A DNA stretch of 64,000 nt, taken from Sphagnum magellanicum (Eukaryota > Streptophyta > Sphagnopsida > Sphagnales > Sphagnaceae). A program made the translations under genes and the position numbers. Under the pieces are notes generated by a model. That model worked only from the letters and a program-made list of their open reading frames with translations. It was not told the origin of the DNA and searched no databases. The stretch is from NCBI GenBank assembly GCA_021904315.1, contig CM038918.1, positions 14,027,349-14,091,348 of the forward strand, in the 5' to 3' direction. This document shows positions 34,806-47,107 of this stretch, one piece after another. Numbering within the stretch: the stretch's first letter is position 1; every line of letters starts with the position of its first letter.

Positions 34806-37800
34806 ATGGTCAATTGTTCTGGATTCTGGGCATGTCACAGGATGCAAAGCAATCATGTGTCCCCATCCACTCTTGTGCAAGAGACAGGTAGCATAGATTT
34901 CATGCAGGTACAGGAAGGTTCATCCTCTATGAATGAAGTCAACCCAGATCAAAGGTTGCCAGTGACACAAAGTGGAAGACAGCCTTCAAAGAAAAGTTTG
35001 AGGGTGTCTATTTGGTTGAAGCTCACTCTCTTCATTGGCACTCTGGTAGGGTACTACTCCTCTTCTTCTATTGTGTTCTGCACTGGCAATTGTGGTCACA
35101 TTTGCAAATTTCAAAAATGCTTGCACTTCAGGCAAACATGAATGCAAGCTATTTTGTTGGTTTTGTAGCATGGAAGGAGAGCCCAGTTGTTTGGCTGGAT
35201 TGAGCTGGACTCTCAAGTGGCAAACTCAAGAGATTCTTTTTTAGCTTTTGCTTGTGGGCATTTGTTGCATTTTATTCAGGGTTTGGAGTATCACTGTCCC
35301 TGATTATCATGTCTTGCTGCAAGGTCCTTTGTTGCGATACTTTCTACAAGTGGGAATTGAGATATGTATTGCAGTTAGAAAAGAATTGCTGCTTCTTAGC
35401 TAGTTCAACTGGTGATGGAAGGCATGTGAAGAGATCCACAGTTGCTAATTATATCCTGCTGCTGTTGCTGGATGACACAAAGTCTTAACAGTATGTTTCA
35501 TCTGATCTGTTTTCAAAAGAATATAATGTGGCACTGGTCTTCTTACCTTGAAGTTTCTGGTCCAAGTGCAGGTGGTTGTTGCGGGAGGTGTACTATCTCT
35601 GGTTTTATGGTTCAACTCACGCACTCAGCTTGTGCATGAAATAGACAGACGACTGACAACAGTAGCAGTTCTGAGGAAAGAGCAGATTAACAACTACTTG
35701 AATGATAACATAGAGAAAATGGAGCTTGTAGCAACAAGGATACAGATTGTAAACTACTTAGGAAATCTAGCCAATGTGAGTGAGTCAATTGCACAAAGCG
35801 ATTTAGAATCAGCTGTGTCAGCCGTTTCGGAATTCATGAGTGCAGCCGTATATGACAGAAATGGGACACTGAAGTTTGCCACTGATCCTTCACAATATAA
35901 CTTGTCGTTGAGTCAAGATGAAATCAACATGGTCAGAAATGAAGTGCATTTTGATTATCCTATCCATGATCCAACCGGGTGGAAGTTTTTGATCTCCCGA
36001 AGCATCACTTTGGTTAGTTTTCTTATCTCCCTGCTTGGAATAGAGATATTGGGATTTTTCAAGTTACAACTGTTCTCATTCTTCTTGCTGTTACCTTCAA
36101 AGTGTTGTTGTGGAGTTTCCTCTGCAATCTCAGAGATGTGTTTTGGTGAGTACTTTAGGCGATGGTAGAGCATCCATGGTCTTGTTCAAAGGATATGTTC
36201 AGGGAGGAGGAGACCCTCCTGCCACTACCCTCTATGTATGCCCCTTCTATGCCTTAGGCCTAGATGCTTGCTTGTATACAGACAGGCTAAAAGGTTGTGA
36301 AGAAGTCTTCTGATTGCTTCTGGAAATGCCACAGAAACTCAGTACACAGTTTTTGTATAATGGGTTCCCCAAAATTGCGGGTGGGTTTATTAGATACTAA
36401 TCTATATCACCAATCATCAGGAGCTGATGAAAGTGTCAGTAACACGGAAGGTTATCACTGCACTAATTCTTGTTGTGTTAGTTTTTTGTTTTGGAGTTTT
36501 CCTCTGCAATCTCATTTATATCAGTTGTGTCGATCTTCTAATCAAATCTTATACTTGTCTAGTTTTTTCCTTGTGTAGGTGATCACTAGTGAGAAAACCT
36601 GTGATGTAACAACCTCGGAGAGGTTTCATAGGGGAAATTGAGGGTGCCTTACACAATGCAATGCTCGCTCCCTCCTGAAGTGGGATCTTACGTGTAAGCT
36701 CTCTAGGGCAGGGGCATAAGGTGATCTGAACCATCAGATCACCTCATTTGTTACGAAGGGGAAGGCATTGCTGTCAGTGCCTTTCACCCTGTGAACAAAG
36801 GGCAGAGCAGTGCCTTCTCCTATACAGAAAACCATGTGGGTGCATACCTAGGGGTTTATCCCTGGGCAATGGCATTGCCACCATTAGGGTGGTTAGAAAG
36901 TGACCACCTCTGAAAAGGAGAGGCAGTGCCTTCTGCCCTTGGTTCACAGGGTGGAAGGCACTGACAGCAGTGCCTTCTCCTATACAGAAAACCATGTGGG
37001 TACATACCTAGGGGTTTATCCCTGGGCAATGGCATTGCCACCATTAGGGTGGTTAGAAAGTGACCACCTCTGACAAGGAGAGGCACCTGTCTTTCTTCAC
37101 AAAAGTGTGAGGAGGAGGAGCCTCTCAGTGATGATACCTTTTTTAGTATTTTACTCCAGGTCTCTGTGTTTTGTTTTCTTTCCAGGTATCAACATGATCA
37201 CCTTTTAAGCCTTTTATTGATGTCAATGTTGATACATGGCTAAATTTGGGAGTTGTAATTGTGGATTAACCATCTTAGCAAAGTTCTGGATCCACCATTC
37301 TGTCAAGTACTCTTGTACTTCTTTTATTGAACCCCCCCTGCATATGATGTTAGAATATGCAGACATCTGAATCATAGGCTCAGCCTTTAAACTGCCATGT
37401 ACTGATACTACTGTACCAGACAGTGCATCACAGGTCATTGATTTTTTTTTCTGATTTTAAGTTAGGGTCTTTATATAATCAGGTTGCAGTGCTGGTTTTA
37501 GACAAGCCTGTTGATGTGGGTTAGAAAAAAATCAGTGTTAATGGATATACCAGATCTTCAGGGTATCTCTGCAAGCTCTGTATCAATCATATGGTAAAAT
37601 GGGTGAGTTTGTGCTGTTCATTTAGACAAGAAGAGGAAGTGACACAATTCTAATCCTGGAGCTGATCACAGAAGAAAATTTGTTGTCTTTGATGACAAGT
37701 GTCATGTTTGTGGCTTTCATAGTTGACATACTGCTGTGAGTTGATTTTTTACGGTTTGTATTGGCCTGTGGAATATAGGAAAGTCAAGTTTTAGTTGGCG

Positions 37801-40800
37801 TGTTGTTGGCATGGGTGAATGCCTCTCAGTTACAACAACTCATCACTGATCGGACTGGTCTCCAAGATACTGGAGAACTTATTGTTGGGGCTCCAGATGG
37901 TCAAGAAGTGCACCTACTGCTTCCGCCTGCTCTTGATCCATCTGTAACTCAAATTCCACTTGCGGGTGCCATTAAATTTGCTTGTGTGGACATGGCTAAT
38001 GGGACAACCATCGAGAAAGACTACAGAGGAGTTGTGGTCATTGCTGCCTACACTCCAGTGGGATATGAAAACTGGGGTATGGGTGTGTATGTCGCCTTCT
38101 CATCACATTAATTTCTTGTCTCATCTTTTAGTGATGACTATTCATGTGCTGCAAGACTGGTGAAAAGTAAGAACTCTTGCTGGTGATGGGTTTAGGTTTG
38201 GTGGCCAAGATCAGTGAACATGAAGCGTTCAGACCAGTGTCAAGAATCCGAATTGTGATTATTGTGGCAATGACATGCATCCTCATTGTGGGAATTTTTG
38301 CCTCTCTTGTCCTTGCCAAGGTAGGTTGTTGTAATCTGGAATTGGTGTTTCAAAGAACCTTGGGATTGCATTGTTTGTTGTAGGGGTACTGCCTGCATGG
38401 TGCTTGATTTCCACAATGGGCGACTTTCTTTTGTTGTGCTCTATTATCACACAGTTAGATTTCTGGATTTTCATCTATGCTGCTTGTCTGTCTGTTTGTG
38501 TCTTGGGCTGCTTTTGAAAAGTCCTCCACAGGTAGGGTGTGTATGTTGTTGGTTCTTTCAGCAGCTGTTTTCACTGACGGGTGTTTTTGGCATTTGCTTG
38601 ACCAGCTTGTTACAGCTCCTATTATTGAACTTGGGAAGGCGGCAGCTGCTATTGGTGGGGGTGACATGACTGCAAGGGTAAATATTGGGCGGGTTATTTT
38701 TCGGGATGAAATCGATGATTTGAGACTCATTTTTAATAGCATGGTCGAGGAAATTGCTGCTAGCCATGATGCAATGGAGCAGAAGGCAAGCCCTCTTAAG
38801 GATCTTTTCTTGGATCTTAGTGTTCTATGCATGTTTGCTGTCGGTGGTCCTTTGATTAGTAAGTTCTGCTGTTGTTGTTTTTGTTTTTGTGCTCTCCTCT
38901 TTCTTCCTCTTGTGTGAACTTTGTGTGATCTTGCATTTCTGTGTCTGGAAAACTGTCCAACTCAGAAGTCGCAAGATAGTTGTGGCTCTTTGTGAAGGTG
39001 GGGAGGGTTATCACTACTGAAATGATGATGAGGTTGGACCATGTGCTGCAGTGTGCAGAAGTAACAAGACGGACACAGGATGTGGCCTTAGTCAACGAAG
39101 CTCTCAAAAAGGAGATTGAAGAGCGGATGCGAGTAGAGGTGGAGCTGAAGAAAGCAAAGGATGCAGCTCAGCAGGCAGATAAAATGAAATCACAGTTCCT
39201 GGCTAATATGTCACATGAGATTCGCACACCGTTAAATGGAATTATTAACTGCACAGAACTGTGTCTTGACACTCGCACTTCTCCAGAGCAGCAAGAATAC
39301 CTTGATCTGGTTTGTCATCAAATCTTGACACACTTGTTTGAGAGGGTTTTAGTGCTGGCACAGAGTCTTACCTGACCTGCTGATTGATGCTGGCATGGTC
39401 CTTGGGTGAGGGGTGCCACAGGTCCGATTCTCAGCAAAACATTTGATGAGAATTATCACAGACATCTTAGACTTCAGTAAAATAGAAGCTGGAAAGCTGG
39501 AGATGGAGGATATTCAATTCTCCCTGTATGACCAGCTTGAACACGCGGTATCTGTATTGGCTGCCCGTGCCAACAAGAAGGGTCTGGAACTAGCGTGTCA
39601 GGTTGACCAATCTGTGCCAGACCAGATCATTGGTGATCCAGGCCGACTGTTTCAAGTGTTTGTCAACCTTATTGGTAATTGGCTTCTCCCAGCTTCATGT
39701 ACCCTGAGCAGTTCAAAGCACATAATTGATGTCATGCCATTTATCATCATCATCTTCCTTTCAGTAGGAGAGTTCCCCATCTGTTGGATGCCACTTATGG
39801 ATGTATTACTCTTGCAGGCAATAGCATAAAGTTTACATCACAAGGAGAAGTTGTTGTATCAGCTTTGGTTCGTAGCAGGGATGGTGACAACATTGAGCTC
39901 CTGTTCTCTGTTAGAGATACTGGTGGGTCCTCCAGATGGGTCATATTCCATCATCCTCTGATGTTTGTTGACACAGAGGGTGATCAGAAATGCATGTACT
40001 TCATTTGGGCACTGTGAATAGACAGACTAGTAACTGTCAGATTTGTGGCTTATGACTCTGAGATGGAAACCTTTCCCCTTCAGATAGTTGCTGGTCTTTT
40101 CTAGTCACTGAGAATTTTGGCTACCCATCTATCTGGTTTGGGTTTGGGATGAAAAGCAAGCACTCACAGTTGTGCATTTCAGGAATTGGAATACCCAAGC
40201 ACAAGCAGTCATTGTTATTTCAGGCTTTCTCCCAAGTGGATTCCTCTACCACAAGGTATATATGACCTACATGTTATTTTTCTACCCTCATGTTTCTCAC
40301 CAAAACCAACCCATGAGGTAGAAGAAGCTGCAGTCAATGAATGACCCATCTACCCTACACCCTACACCCTAAGCCCTAAACCAAAGGAAAAAATTGTTGA
40401 TAGTGATAATAAGCTAATGAAAGACTTTGTGTGTTTTTGTGGTGGGCGGATAAAAAGGTTGTATGGAGGCACAGGTCTTGGGTTGGTAATCTCCTCCAAA
40501 CTGGCTGCAGCTATGGGGGGAACGATGTGGGTGGAGAGTGCTGAAGGCAAAGGCAGCACTTTCCACTTCACTGCCAGTTTTCATATACCACCTGTTTGTG
40601 ATCTTCCTTCTTCTCTCAATATGGATAGGCTGAAGGATATTCCCGTGCTTGTTGTGGACGACAACAATACAAATCGTGCCATATTAGTTGATCTTTTGAA
40701 GGTTTCACACCACTCACTTTCAACAAGTTTCTTTATTTGTATCATTTTGTGGGTTTATTTTCCATTCAGCCTGCTGCTGTCTTTTTCTTTTCTGGGTCCC

Positions 40801-43559
40801 ACTCTTTTGAACTCTTGTGCATGCATGCATTTTTGAACTTTTTCTCTTATTCCCATACAAATTCCTTGGCATGCTGAAAGTCTCTCTTTTTCTCTCAGTC
40901 TCTGCTGAATTTTTTTTAATGTCTCTTGTTTGCTTGCTGCAGGCATGGGGCATGGTGTCAGTGGGGGTTAATGGGGTTGAAACTGCTAAACATGTGCTAC
41001 AAGAAGCTGTAGTGCAAGATCAGCAGTTTAGAGTGCTTCTCTTGGATATGTGGCTTCATGGGGAGGATGCCACAGATCTGGTGCATTTCCTGTATGAAAA
41101 ACCTTACTTCCTGGGAACAACACCTCGATTTGCTGGCCATCATAAGAGTGGCAGTGTCAGCAGTGCACACAGTGTTGGTGACTTAGATGCTTCAAGCTCA
41201 GATAGTGAGAATGATGAGGTATATTATATATATATATGCAAGACACCCATGGCCTCTTCAGATTTGCCAGTCATAGACTTTGCAAGGTTTTTTCCTTTGT
41301 GCATTTTGTGTAAGGAACTTGTGCAGGAATTTCAGTGTGGTGTGTACGTTTTGTGTAGTTTCAACTGTCCCATGTTTGTTGACAATGTGTTGGCTGGGTG
41401 CCAATTGAGAACACTGTAGGTTGACCCAGAGGTCCCAGCCTCACTGAGATTATCTATGGAGGACACAACAAGCTCATTAAAGAGACAAAGTGAAAGCCCT
41501 CCCATCAATTCTTCTTCTTCTTCTTCAGGAGGCTCTGAACAAACGATCCCTCAAGTTGTTGGCAAGTTGAGTGTCCAACAAGGTCATGAACGGGAACAAC
41601 CTCTACAACCAGTAGTAGAATCTCCAGAAGCACTTGATAGCATAGGACATCCTGCTCCAGGCCGGCATGCTCGTTCTTCTTCAAGGCCCACCTCAGCAAC
41701 AGGGCAGGTTCCCTCTATTGTAATGCTCACTTCTGTGGATCACTCAGATGCATCAAAGTGAGGACTCTTCTTAACACTTTTTTGATCTATCTCCTTGCCT
41801 TTTAATGTTGAATAAAATCAGTGACATCAGCTTGACTTCCTGCTGATGGTGGCCTTTTGTTTGTGCCTCTCTTCAGATGCAGGCAACTTGGAGTCCAGGT
41901 GCACATATCAAAGCCAATCAAACGAGCTGTTCTTGTGCGAGCATTACATCTTGTCCTTGGGTTATTGGATCCACGAGCTGCCTCACAGGTGGGTATGCCA
42001 TTGATTTATTTTTGGTGGTTTCTGGTTCAGTGAAAGTGCAAAGTTGATTGTGAATTAGAATTTGGAGAGCTGTTTTGTTTTTGTCCAATACTTCTTCACC
42101 TAGGCATGGACATGCAGGCATAGTCAAAACCTGTCAATAGACAGACCATGAGATGACATTTGACAACAGCAATGCTTCTGGTTTTTTCACGTGTGTTACA
42201 ACACAATTGACATAGCAAGAACATCAGTAATCGATAGAAGTGGAATCTCAATTCTGGACCCATTTCCATTTTTGCATGCCCTCCTAACCAGGATTTAATT
42301 TCTCCCAATGTGTGGAAATCAGGGAAAAGCGGCTAATGACAAGGTACAGGGTCCTGGCAAAGGATTGCACATCCTTGTAGCAGAGGATAACATTGTCAAT
42401 CAGAGGGTAGCTGTCACTCTTTTACAGAAGTGGGGTCATACTACTGTGTTAGCCTGCAATGGAGCTGAAGCTGTTGAGAAGTCGGCCAAGGAGAACTTTG
42501 ATCTTATATTGATGGATGTATGTACCTCTTTGAACTATCTTTACTCTGACCCTTTGTCTGCAAAATCTGCTTACATTTTTGTGACAATTTCCTGCCTTTG
42601 AGGTGTTTCTTCTGGGGACCGTTGTACCCCAAGAATGAAGGCTGTTGACAAGTTCTCCACCTATTAGCATCCATTTCACTGCTGCCACCAGCCCCTCAGG
42701 CTCATTCCTTGGTTTTCTCTGTTGTGAATCCATGTGCAAAAGAGTAGCACTTGAAGGCACTACTACTACAGGGAGCCAGATCTTTCACTGTTTGTAATGG
42801 GCAGAAGTGCAAGATATTTTTTCCATTTAAGCATTTGCTGTTTGACTGTTTTTTTTCTTGAATGACCTGAGACCAAAGTATCAGGTTCTAGGGGTCATTT
42901 TTTTGTGAAGAAGGGTTGCAGATTCTCTGCTGCTCATCACCAAAGCACGCCATGCTTTGTTTCACAAACAGAGGCACATACACTGACTGTTTCTTTCCTG
43001 TTCACCTTAAACTGCGAGGATCCAATTTTTGATTTGTCTGGGTGCTGCCATACTTTGCTGATTGTCCTTCTGTTGTAACTCTCAGCAGTGACTTCTATCA
43101 TGTGGCTAATGACCCCTGTGCATTGATAATCTTCAGACTGCTGCTATGTGCTGCATCCAGATTGTCCTAGTTGTGTGAGATGTGTATTACCTGTTTCTCC
43201 ATCTTCTATATCCCAATCTAGTCTGGCAAAAATCTGACATGATGTCTTCAAATGTGGGTCTGCTTCAGGTGCAAATGCCTGTCTTAGATGGCTTCCGTGC
43301 TACAACTAGTATAAGACAGATGGAGCAGAGCAGGAGCTCAAATATAGATTCCACCACCAAAGTGAGGTGTATGCCAATTGTGGCCATGACTGCTCATGCT
43401 ATGTCTGGGGATGCAGAGCGCATTATCTCTGCAGGTATGGATGGCTATATCAGCAAACCGCTGAATGCTAAAAAGCTTCAAGAACTTCTCCAATTAGTGG
43501 CAACGGGACAGCTGCAGAAATCACACTCAACGGTGCAGGCACTGACTGATGACACATAA
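34806..43559 (+). CDS. Hybrid histidine kinase (Cache-like sensor, HAMP, HisKA, HATPase, two receivers)
   Basis: Fifteen exons: 34806-35045, 35572-36012, 37779-38076, 38196-38320, 38606-38785, 39052-39309, 39422-39674, 39818-39922, 40183-40255, 40458-40701, 40943-41218, 41420-41757, 41877-41988, 42323-42517 and 43269-43559. All phases agree; about 1142 residues result. Domains in order: transmembrane segment ~73-98; a ~240-residue extracytoplasmic sensor resembling a double Cache domain; transmembrane ~343-367; HAMP 369-428; a helix, then H box [17 protein letters not shown] (His ~483); N box ~593-603; G boxes RDTGIGIP and GGTGLGL; receiver 1 (VLVVDDN, LLLDMW Asp ~774, HISKP); receiver 2 ([18 protein letters not shown]sp ~1046, ISKP). 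It should autophosphorylate and feed a His-Asp phosphorelay from a membrane, probably the plasma membrane or ER. The ligand is unknown; there is no CHASE domain, so it is not a typical cytokinin receptor. The start codon is provisional. Intron 5 appears to be GC-AG. Confidence 0.88.
36719..37090. repeat. Intron-borne duplication with hairpins (kinase intron 2)
   Basis: Two near-identical ~120-bp copies lie at 36807-36926 and 36967-37086, both starting GCAGTGCCTTCTCCTATACA. Before them is a hairpin, AGGTGATCTGA / TCAGATCACCT, at about 36719-36744. The spacer between copies (GGTTCACAGGGTGGAAGGCA) is the inverse of the sequence before copy 1 (TGCCTTTCACCCTGTGAACA). The whole looks like a non-coding foldback or MITE-type insertion in a 1.77-kb intron. 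Confidence 0.7.
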
Positions 43560-44960
43560 CTGTTACAACCTCCTCAAGCCTTGTCTCTTCACTTATTCTT
43601 TCACAGCACCCACTCTCAAAATCTGAGAAGGCCATGCATCATCTTGGGTAACTCTTCTCTCAAACTCAACAAACAACAACAGAAAGAGAAGGGCAACATG
43701 AGCCTACTACCCACCACAATGCAGCATCGCTGTCTTTGGTCACTTGGAAAATTGAGACTTCGGGTCTTGCTTTAACATTTTGAAGCCAAGTGGGAGTCAT
43801 TCCTGCCTGGGTGGGTACAAGCCCATCAGCCATCTGTGAGAGAAGAAGAATCCACAACAACACAAGTTCTTTTTGGGTGTTCTCTCGAGGTCTTGTTCAT
43901 GAGCAGAGCACATTGAGTGTCAACCCTGTGCATCAGTTCCTCTGTCAGAGGGTCTATCTGTGTCGGTGTGTAACAGGAATGTTAAAGTCTTCTGCTTGCA
44001 GCTTGATTGTAGAGCAAAAAATTGGAATCCATCCTTGAATCTGTAACTACTGAGTGTATAGTGGAGCAGTGTGGATTCTCTTTGCCTGGAAAAAAAAAGT
44101 TATAATGATCTCTGACCTTTGTTTTCGGCAGCAATTTTTCTTCTTGTAGGGAAAATGGATCCTGAAATTGCAGAGCTGTTTTTGTGATTGCAAGATAAAA
44201 AATAGATCTTTGTCACCATGGATGGCATCAGCTGGACCTAGCCATATGAGGTAATTGAAACTCGAGTGCAATTTATGCTGCTGCTGATTGCTCATTCCTT
44301 GTGTTTTTTTCTGTCTCTTTTTGCTCATTCCTTGTGTTTTTTCTGTTCATTTTCTATATGTGTTTTCCCTGATTGAAGAATCCTCAAAAACTTGGGCACT
44401 TCAATTGCAGACAATCTGGACAAAGAAGAACTAATTTATACCACCACATGGAGAACAAACATGTCATTTTTTTGACAAGAAAATTGGGAAATTCTTGTTG
44501 TTTTCCTGGTGTAAATTTGATTGTTTTGGATTTTTTTGGGAAGATTTGACCAAATTCTTGATAACAAAAAACTGAAATCCTTTTGAACTTCATTGTGCAT
44601 TTCTAGATTAGTGCTCAAAACTATTGAAACTAAGTAAGTCAAATGCAATGGAAGAAGTGGTCAGAAATATAAAATATACCCAGAAATGCAAAAACATACT
44701 TGTGTGCAAATTGCATAAATTCAAGTTCAAAGCACAAAGAAAGTACAAAACAAACATGACATCAAGTCGATAATCCCATGCTCCTTGGTGTGTTCTAGAA
44801 TCTCATAACATGAAAGATAAGACATTGAAACCGCACCTTGGGGAGATAAACCTCCCAAACTAACAAAATAATTGGAAGCATGGGCAAACAACAAGGGAAA
44901 CATCAAGTTCCTCAACCACAACGCGCATCAGGCTCCCCTTGTGGTTCACCCTTTTGTCTT
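43560..44960. other. 3' flank of the kinase gene and intergenic DNA
   Basis: The first few hundred bases are probably 3' UTR. A short direct duplication (GCTCATTCCTTGTGTTTTTT) lies at about 44291 and 44324. No gene is supported. Confidence 0.4.
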
Positions 44961-44966
44961 CTTAGG

Positions 44967-45062
44967 CGAATCACAAGAGGGCAAACCACAAAGGGGGCGA
45001 ATCACAAGAGGGCAAACCACAAGGGGACGAATCACAAGAGGGCGAACGATAAGGGGAACATC
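44967..45062. repeat. ~30-bp tandem repeat, three copies, upstream of the RRM gene copy
   Basis: CGAATCACAAGAGGGCAAAC occurs three times at ~30-bp spacing, the last copy being diverged (GGGCGAACGATAAGGGGA). It lies about 150 bp before the predicted ATG and may be part of the promoter region. Confidence 0.75.
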
Positions 45063-45208
45063 ACCCTAATCAAAACTCCTTCTCTTTGCCATTGCCCAGC
45101 AGCCTTTGACTGCAGGTAGGGTTTTGTGCGCTTTGCTTTCGTGCGTGAGCCTAGGGTTTTGTGTCTCCGCCCGGCTCTTTCTTCTCCCGCCCGGATCTTC
45201 TCCAAGCT

Positions 45209-47107
45209 ATGGCTGTTTTGCGGATGAGTATGGTCGTGTCCAAGGCCAGGTGTGGCTGTTTATTGGGGCGCTCGCAGAGCGGTTTGGTGAAGAGTAGTAA
45301 TGCTTATTCCCGGGTGGCTATGGTGGGAGTTCCGGTCGGAAGAAGTAGACTGAAGATTGCTGCACCCTTGCCGTCTTTCGGTAGTGGCCGGAGGTCTGTG
45401 AAGAATTTGTCCACCACCACCACCACCACCACCACTACCGTGGTTTTTAGAGCTGGGGAATTGGAAGATAGTATTTACAATATGAACTTCGACTACTTGA
45501 CCAAGGACATGCCTATGACCACCGCACTTCCGTCTTTCGACACCATGCTAGGTTCGTCCAACATGCCGGGCGGTTCCATGCCTTGTGAACCCAAAATTCC
45601 TTCTCCGTCTTGCGACCGTCAGCAACGCTAGAAGCCCTACGAACAACGCAGCTGCGTGCGGCTCCGGAACGATTCTCTAAGCTCGACTCCATTTGAACGT
45701 ACCACTCCACCTCCTCCTGTGGTCGAGGAAGGCCCCAAGCTCTATGTAGGTAATTTGCCGTGGACGTGTGATAGCCAGCAGCTAGCGGAGATCTTCCAAG
45801 ACTGCGGCGCCGTCGAACTTGTCGAGGTATTATTAATTGCTGTGTGATTTTTCTTCTTCTGCAACGGGAAATGTCAAAATTGCTCCTCTGAATGGCACAT
45901 GATCTTTTGACAAAATGTTTCAGGGGAGGGTGTTGCTGACCTGCTGCACTCGTTCTTCAGGTCATTTATGATAGAGAGACGTCCAGAAGCCGTGGGTTTG
46001 GATTTGTGACCATGGGTATCACAAGCGCGGAAGCATCCGCTGCCAAGCAGACGTTGGATGGATACGTAAGTTTTCCTCTCTTCTTATTCCCTCACGGAGT
46101 TTAGGCTCAATATCATGATTACCTGCACAGCTTCTTTGGAGGAGGCATGGAGCTCAGAGGTGCAAACTAAGGGAGACCATGCAAGGCATAATTACAGTTG
46201 GCCTTGGTTTCTCTTTGTGGCATCTTTCATCTTCCCCTTGACATATTTGGAAGGGAAGCTAATATGTTTAGGTGTGCTCATTTATCAAGTCCTTGGATTG
46301 TTCACTGGAAGAAATTCTGTAGACAGATGTCTTCCATTCTGTCTTGCAAATGCCAATCATGATAGTTTGGCACGGAGGGTTTGAGATACTGTTTTCCAGG
46401 GTAGGGCATTGCAGTTGTTGGTGCTTACGTGCCATTATCAACTGTACATCAACTATATTATGCATCTGCCACTTCTTCGGACCAACATTATTAATCCAAT
46501 TCTGCCAGATGGGAGTGCCCTTCTTGAGCTTTTGGTTTGTCTGTGCTGAGCATGATAGGGTTCTTGTCCTTGCTGATGCTGGGAGGAAGATCTTTGACGG
46601 TTAGCTTTCCACAATCCAACCGAGCTGATAGGTCACACCCTCTGCCACAAAGGGAGTTTGGCAGCAATGGTGGTGGTGGTTCTGGCAGTTATGACAGTGA
46701 AAATAAACTATTTGTTGGCAACCTATCTTGGGGAGTGGATGATGCAAGTCTTCAGACTACATTCAGTGACTATGGGAAAGTTGTGGATGCCAGCGTGGTT
46801 TATGATAGAGAAACCGCCAGGTCTTGTGGGTTTGGCTTTGTGACACTTTCTACTGCTGCTGAGGTGAATGATGGTATTCAGAATTTGGATGGAGCGGTAA
46901 GTCAAGTTTCTACTTCTGATCTGACTACTGTTCTTGCATGCTCATTTTCATGTAGTGTCCTTCATCTCAGATGTTATAGATTATGTATCCAAATTTTGCC
47001 AGTTTATTGTCTCATTGGCTGTGTCCCCTAACACTGATGTGTCTCCTGCAACAGGATTTGATGGCAGACAGCTACCAATAAACTTGGCAGGAGACAAGCC
47101 CCCCTGA
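45209..47107 (+). pseudogene. Chloroplast-type two-RRM ribonucleoprotein, full-length but disabled
   Basis: Resembles the cp31/cp28 family of chloroplast RNA-binding proteins, which bind and stabilise plastid mRNAs. Exon 1 (45209-45826) encodes a Ser/Arg-rich, acid-poor N-terminus like a plastid transit peptide, a (ACC)n poly-Thr run (45411-45439) and RNP2 of RRM1 (KLYVGNLPW). Exon 2 (45961-46065) has RNP1 RGFGFVTM. Exon 3 (~46579-46896) has GGRSLTV, a Gly/Ser linker and RRM2 (KLFVGNLSW, CGFGFVTL). Exon 4 (47055-47107) has the GRQ-NLAGDKPP end. Three defects are visible: an in-frame TAG at 45629-45631; no AG acceptor in the right frame before exon 3; and a 1-bp deletion in exon 4 (GATTTGATGG where the minus-strand copy has GATTTTGATGG). 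It is therefore probably a pseudogene, unless sequence errors or alternative splicing intervene. Confidence 0.72.

Noticed and set aside
38455..38832. 125-codon minus-strand ORF within the kinase gene
   Set aside because: It is antisense to the HAMP exon, whose plus-strand reading is strongly supported.
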